NCBI GenBank assembly: GCA_044370695.1
Contig: JBILVB010000032.1
Coordinates: forward strand, 1-28,186
Length of the DNA stretch: 28,186 nucleotides
Direction of reading: 5' to 3'
From: JBEIFW01 sp044370695
GTDB lineage: Bacteria > Actinomycetota > Acidimicrobiia > Acidimicrobiales > Ilumatobacteraceae
Position 1 is the first letter of the stretch; each line of letters begins with the position of its first letter. Under the pieces are notes generated by a model. The model saw only the letters and a program-made list of their open reading frames with translations. It was not told the origin of the DNA and ran no database searches. This document shows, piece after piece, positions 27,044 to 28,186 of the stretch. Made by a program: the position numbers and the translations under genes.

Positions 27044-27849
27044 CGATCTCGATCGACGCTGCGGCCCTGCGCACGGTCCAGGACCAGGCCACCTTGGAGA
27101 TGCCGACCCCGCCCGCCTTCGCCTCGGTCGCCGACGAGCGCCGGCACCGGCTCGAGCGCCTCGCCGGCGCGTTCCGGCTGTTCGGGCGCTTCGGCTTCGG
27201 CGAGGGGGTGGCCGGCCACATCACCGCCCGCGATCCGGAGTTCCCCGACCACTTCTGGGTCAACCCGTTCGGCATGAGCTTCCGCCACATCAGGGTGTCG
27301 GATCTCATCCTGGTGAACCACCAGGGCGAGGTCGTCCTCGGCCGCAAGCCCGTCAACCGTGCGGCGTTCGTGATCCACTCGGCGATCCACGCCGCCCGCC
27401 CCGACGTCGTGGCCGCCTGCCACGCGCACTCGATCTACGGCAAGGCGTGGTCGGCGTTGGGCCGCACGCTCGATCCGATCACCCAGGACGCGTGCGCCTT
27501 CTACGAGGACCACGCCGTGTGCGCCGAAGCCGGCGGACTGGTCGCGCTCGACGAGGCGATCGGCAAGGCGCTCGCCACGGCGCTCGGCGACCACAAGGCC
27601 GTCATCCACCGCAACCACGGGAACGTCACCGTCGGGCGCACCGTCGACGAGGCGGCGTGGTGGTTCATCACCATGGAACGCACCTGCCAGGCGCAGTTGC
27701 TCGCCGAGGCCGCCGGCACGCCGCTGCTGATCCCCCAGGAGTGGGCGGCCTCCACCCGGGACAGCACGTCCGGTCCGTACGCCGGCTGGTTCAACTTCCA
27801 GCCGCTGTGGGACGAGATCGTGCGCCTCGAGCCCGACCTGCTCGACTGA
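27040..27849 (+). CDS. Class II aldolase/adducin-family protein
   Basis: The protein is 269 aa with its ATG inside the ATGA overlap. The family includes zinc-dependent fuculose- and ribulose-phosphate aldolases and epimerases, plus many uncharacterised members. Zinc-ligand histidines are visible as H128 and H130 (CHAHS) and H193 (NHGNVTVG). Other marks are GFGEGVAGHITARDPEFPDH, FWVNPFGMSFRHI and VIHSAIHAARPDVVAACHAH. The catalytic Glu of fuculose aldolase (E73, in the S-S-E-W-x-x-H context) aligns with Ala in NRAAFVIH, so classical aldol cleavage is uncertain. This version of the motif is common in the adducin-like branch. The gene ends two nt before the convergent amidohydrolase gene. Substrate is unknown. 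Confidence 0.9.
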   Translation: MTISIDAAALRTVQDQATLEMPTPPAFASVADERRHRLERLAGAFRLFGRFGFGEGVAGHITARDPEFPDHFWVNPFGMSFRHIRVSDLILVNHQGEVVLGRKPVNRAAFVIHSAIHAARPDVVAACHAHSIYGKAWSALGRTLDPITQDACAFYEDHAVCAEAGGLVALDEAIGKALATALGDHKAVIHRNHGNVTVGRTVDEAAWWFITMERTCQAQLLAEAAGTPLLIPQEWAASTRDSTSGPYAGWFNFQPLWDEIVRLEPDLLD

Positions 27850-27851
27850 GC

Positions 27852-28186
27852 TCAGGCCGACAAGCGCTGCATGGCGGCCGCGGCGGCGCGGTGGGCCGCG
27901 AGGACCTCGGTCACGCGCGGGCTGACGAGCTCACCGCCGGCCACCACCGATCGGCCTGCGACCACCACGTCGCGGGCCGACACCGGACCGCAGCGCAGCC
28001 ACGCCTCGATCGGGTCGACGAGCGCACCGGCGAAGCGCACCCCGTCGAGCGACCACACCGCGACGTCACCCACCGCCCCGACCGACAGCTCCCCGAGTTC
28101 GCCCAGGCGACCCAGGCAACCCGCACCGCCCCGGGTCGCCAGCTCGAGGGCCATGCGGGCCGTACCGGCGGCTGCGCCGTCACGGA
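27852..28186 (-). CDS. Amidohydrolase, 8-oxoguanine deaminase-like (C-terminal part)
   Basis: On the minus strand the frame is open from the window edge to the TGA at 27852-27854, giving about 110 C-terminal residues. ARMALELATRGGAGCLGRLG, VGAVGDVAVWSLDGVRFAGA, VDPIEAWLRCGPVSARDVVV and GRSVVAGGELVSPRVTEVLA match the C-terminal barrel edge and beta sandwich of COG0402 amidohydrolases. They are closest to 8-oxoguanine deaminases of Actinobacteria. Those enzymes hydrolyse 8-oxoguanine to urate, linking to purine breakdown. The metal-binding residues lie in the unseen N-terminal part. The internal ATG at 28154 is not the start, because homology runs through it. Confidence 0.75.
   Translation of the reverse strand, partial: RDGAAAGTARMALELATRGGAGCLGRLGELGELSVGAVGDVAVWSLDGVRFAGALVDPIEAWLRCGPVSARDVVVAGRSVVAGGELVSPRVTEVLAAHRAAAAAMQRLSA

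Overview
The window is very GC-rich, with Actinobacteria-like coding. Third codon positions are almost all G or C, GTG starts are common, two gene pairs share ATGA overlaps, and TAnnnT boxes lie 6-7 nt before some start codons. The gene set (a giant LamG/FG-GAP surface protein, GGDEF-EAL and HDOD/GGDEF signalling proteins, a steroid/fatty-acid-type acyl-CoA dehydrogenase, a class II aldolase and an 8-oxoguanine deaminase-like amidohydrolase) suggests an Acidimicrobiia-type actinobacterium. That placement is inference from gene style; no marker gene is present.

Region 1 (1-19805) is one unbroken reading frame, already open at the left edge, giving at least 6,600 residues of a giant, presumably secreted, binding protein. 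It contains seven copies of a lectin-like 'LWLDASD...YLARKWGL' unit (U1-U7), about seven LamG domains (L1-L5, L7, L8) and three Ig-like domains. It also holds a six-blade NHL propeller, two six-repeat FG-GAP propellers with DxDxDG calcium loops, two PA14 domains, three CBM6/35-like modules, one NPCBM-like module, a ricin-type trefoil, an FN3, a TIG-like domain and a phage-type jelly roll. The main observation is that many of these domains are not arranged in line. They are nested: a host domain starts, is interrupted by one or more complete domains, and resumes later at the expected next strand. The deepest reading is four levels: Ig3 contains a GDVLLA-type host domain, which contains an NHL or FG-GAP propeller, which contains an NPCBM or PA14 domain.

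Region 2 (19806-22597) holds a perfect 8-bp inverted repeat at the giant gene's stop codon, then a membrane-anchored HAMP-GGDEF-EAL protein. It has an intact EAL active site, a GSDEF variant of the cyclase motif and an RxxD I-site. Its place next to a giant adhesin-like gene suggests c-di-GMP control of attachment (inference).

Region 3 (22598-26279) holds an acyl-CoA dehydrogenase, then a translationally coupled HDOD/GGDEF pair with a strong ribosome binding site and a possible sigma-28-like promoter. Region 4 (26280-28186) holds a small membrane/coiled-coil protein overlapping a class II aldolase-family gene, which converges with the 3' end of an amidohydrolase on the minus strand. No tRNA, rRNA, CRISPR array, IS element or phage gene was seen.
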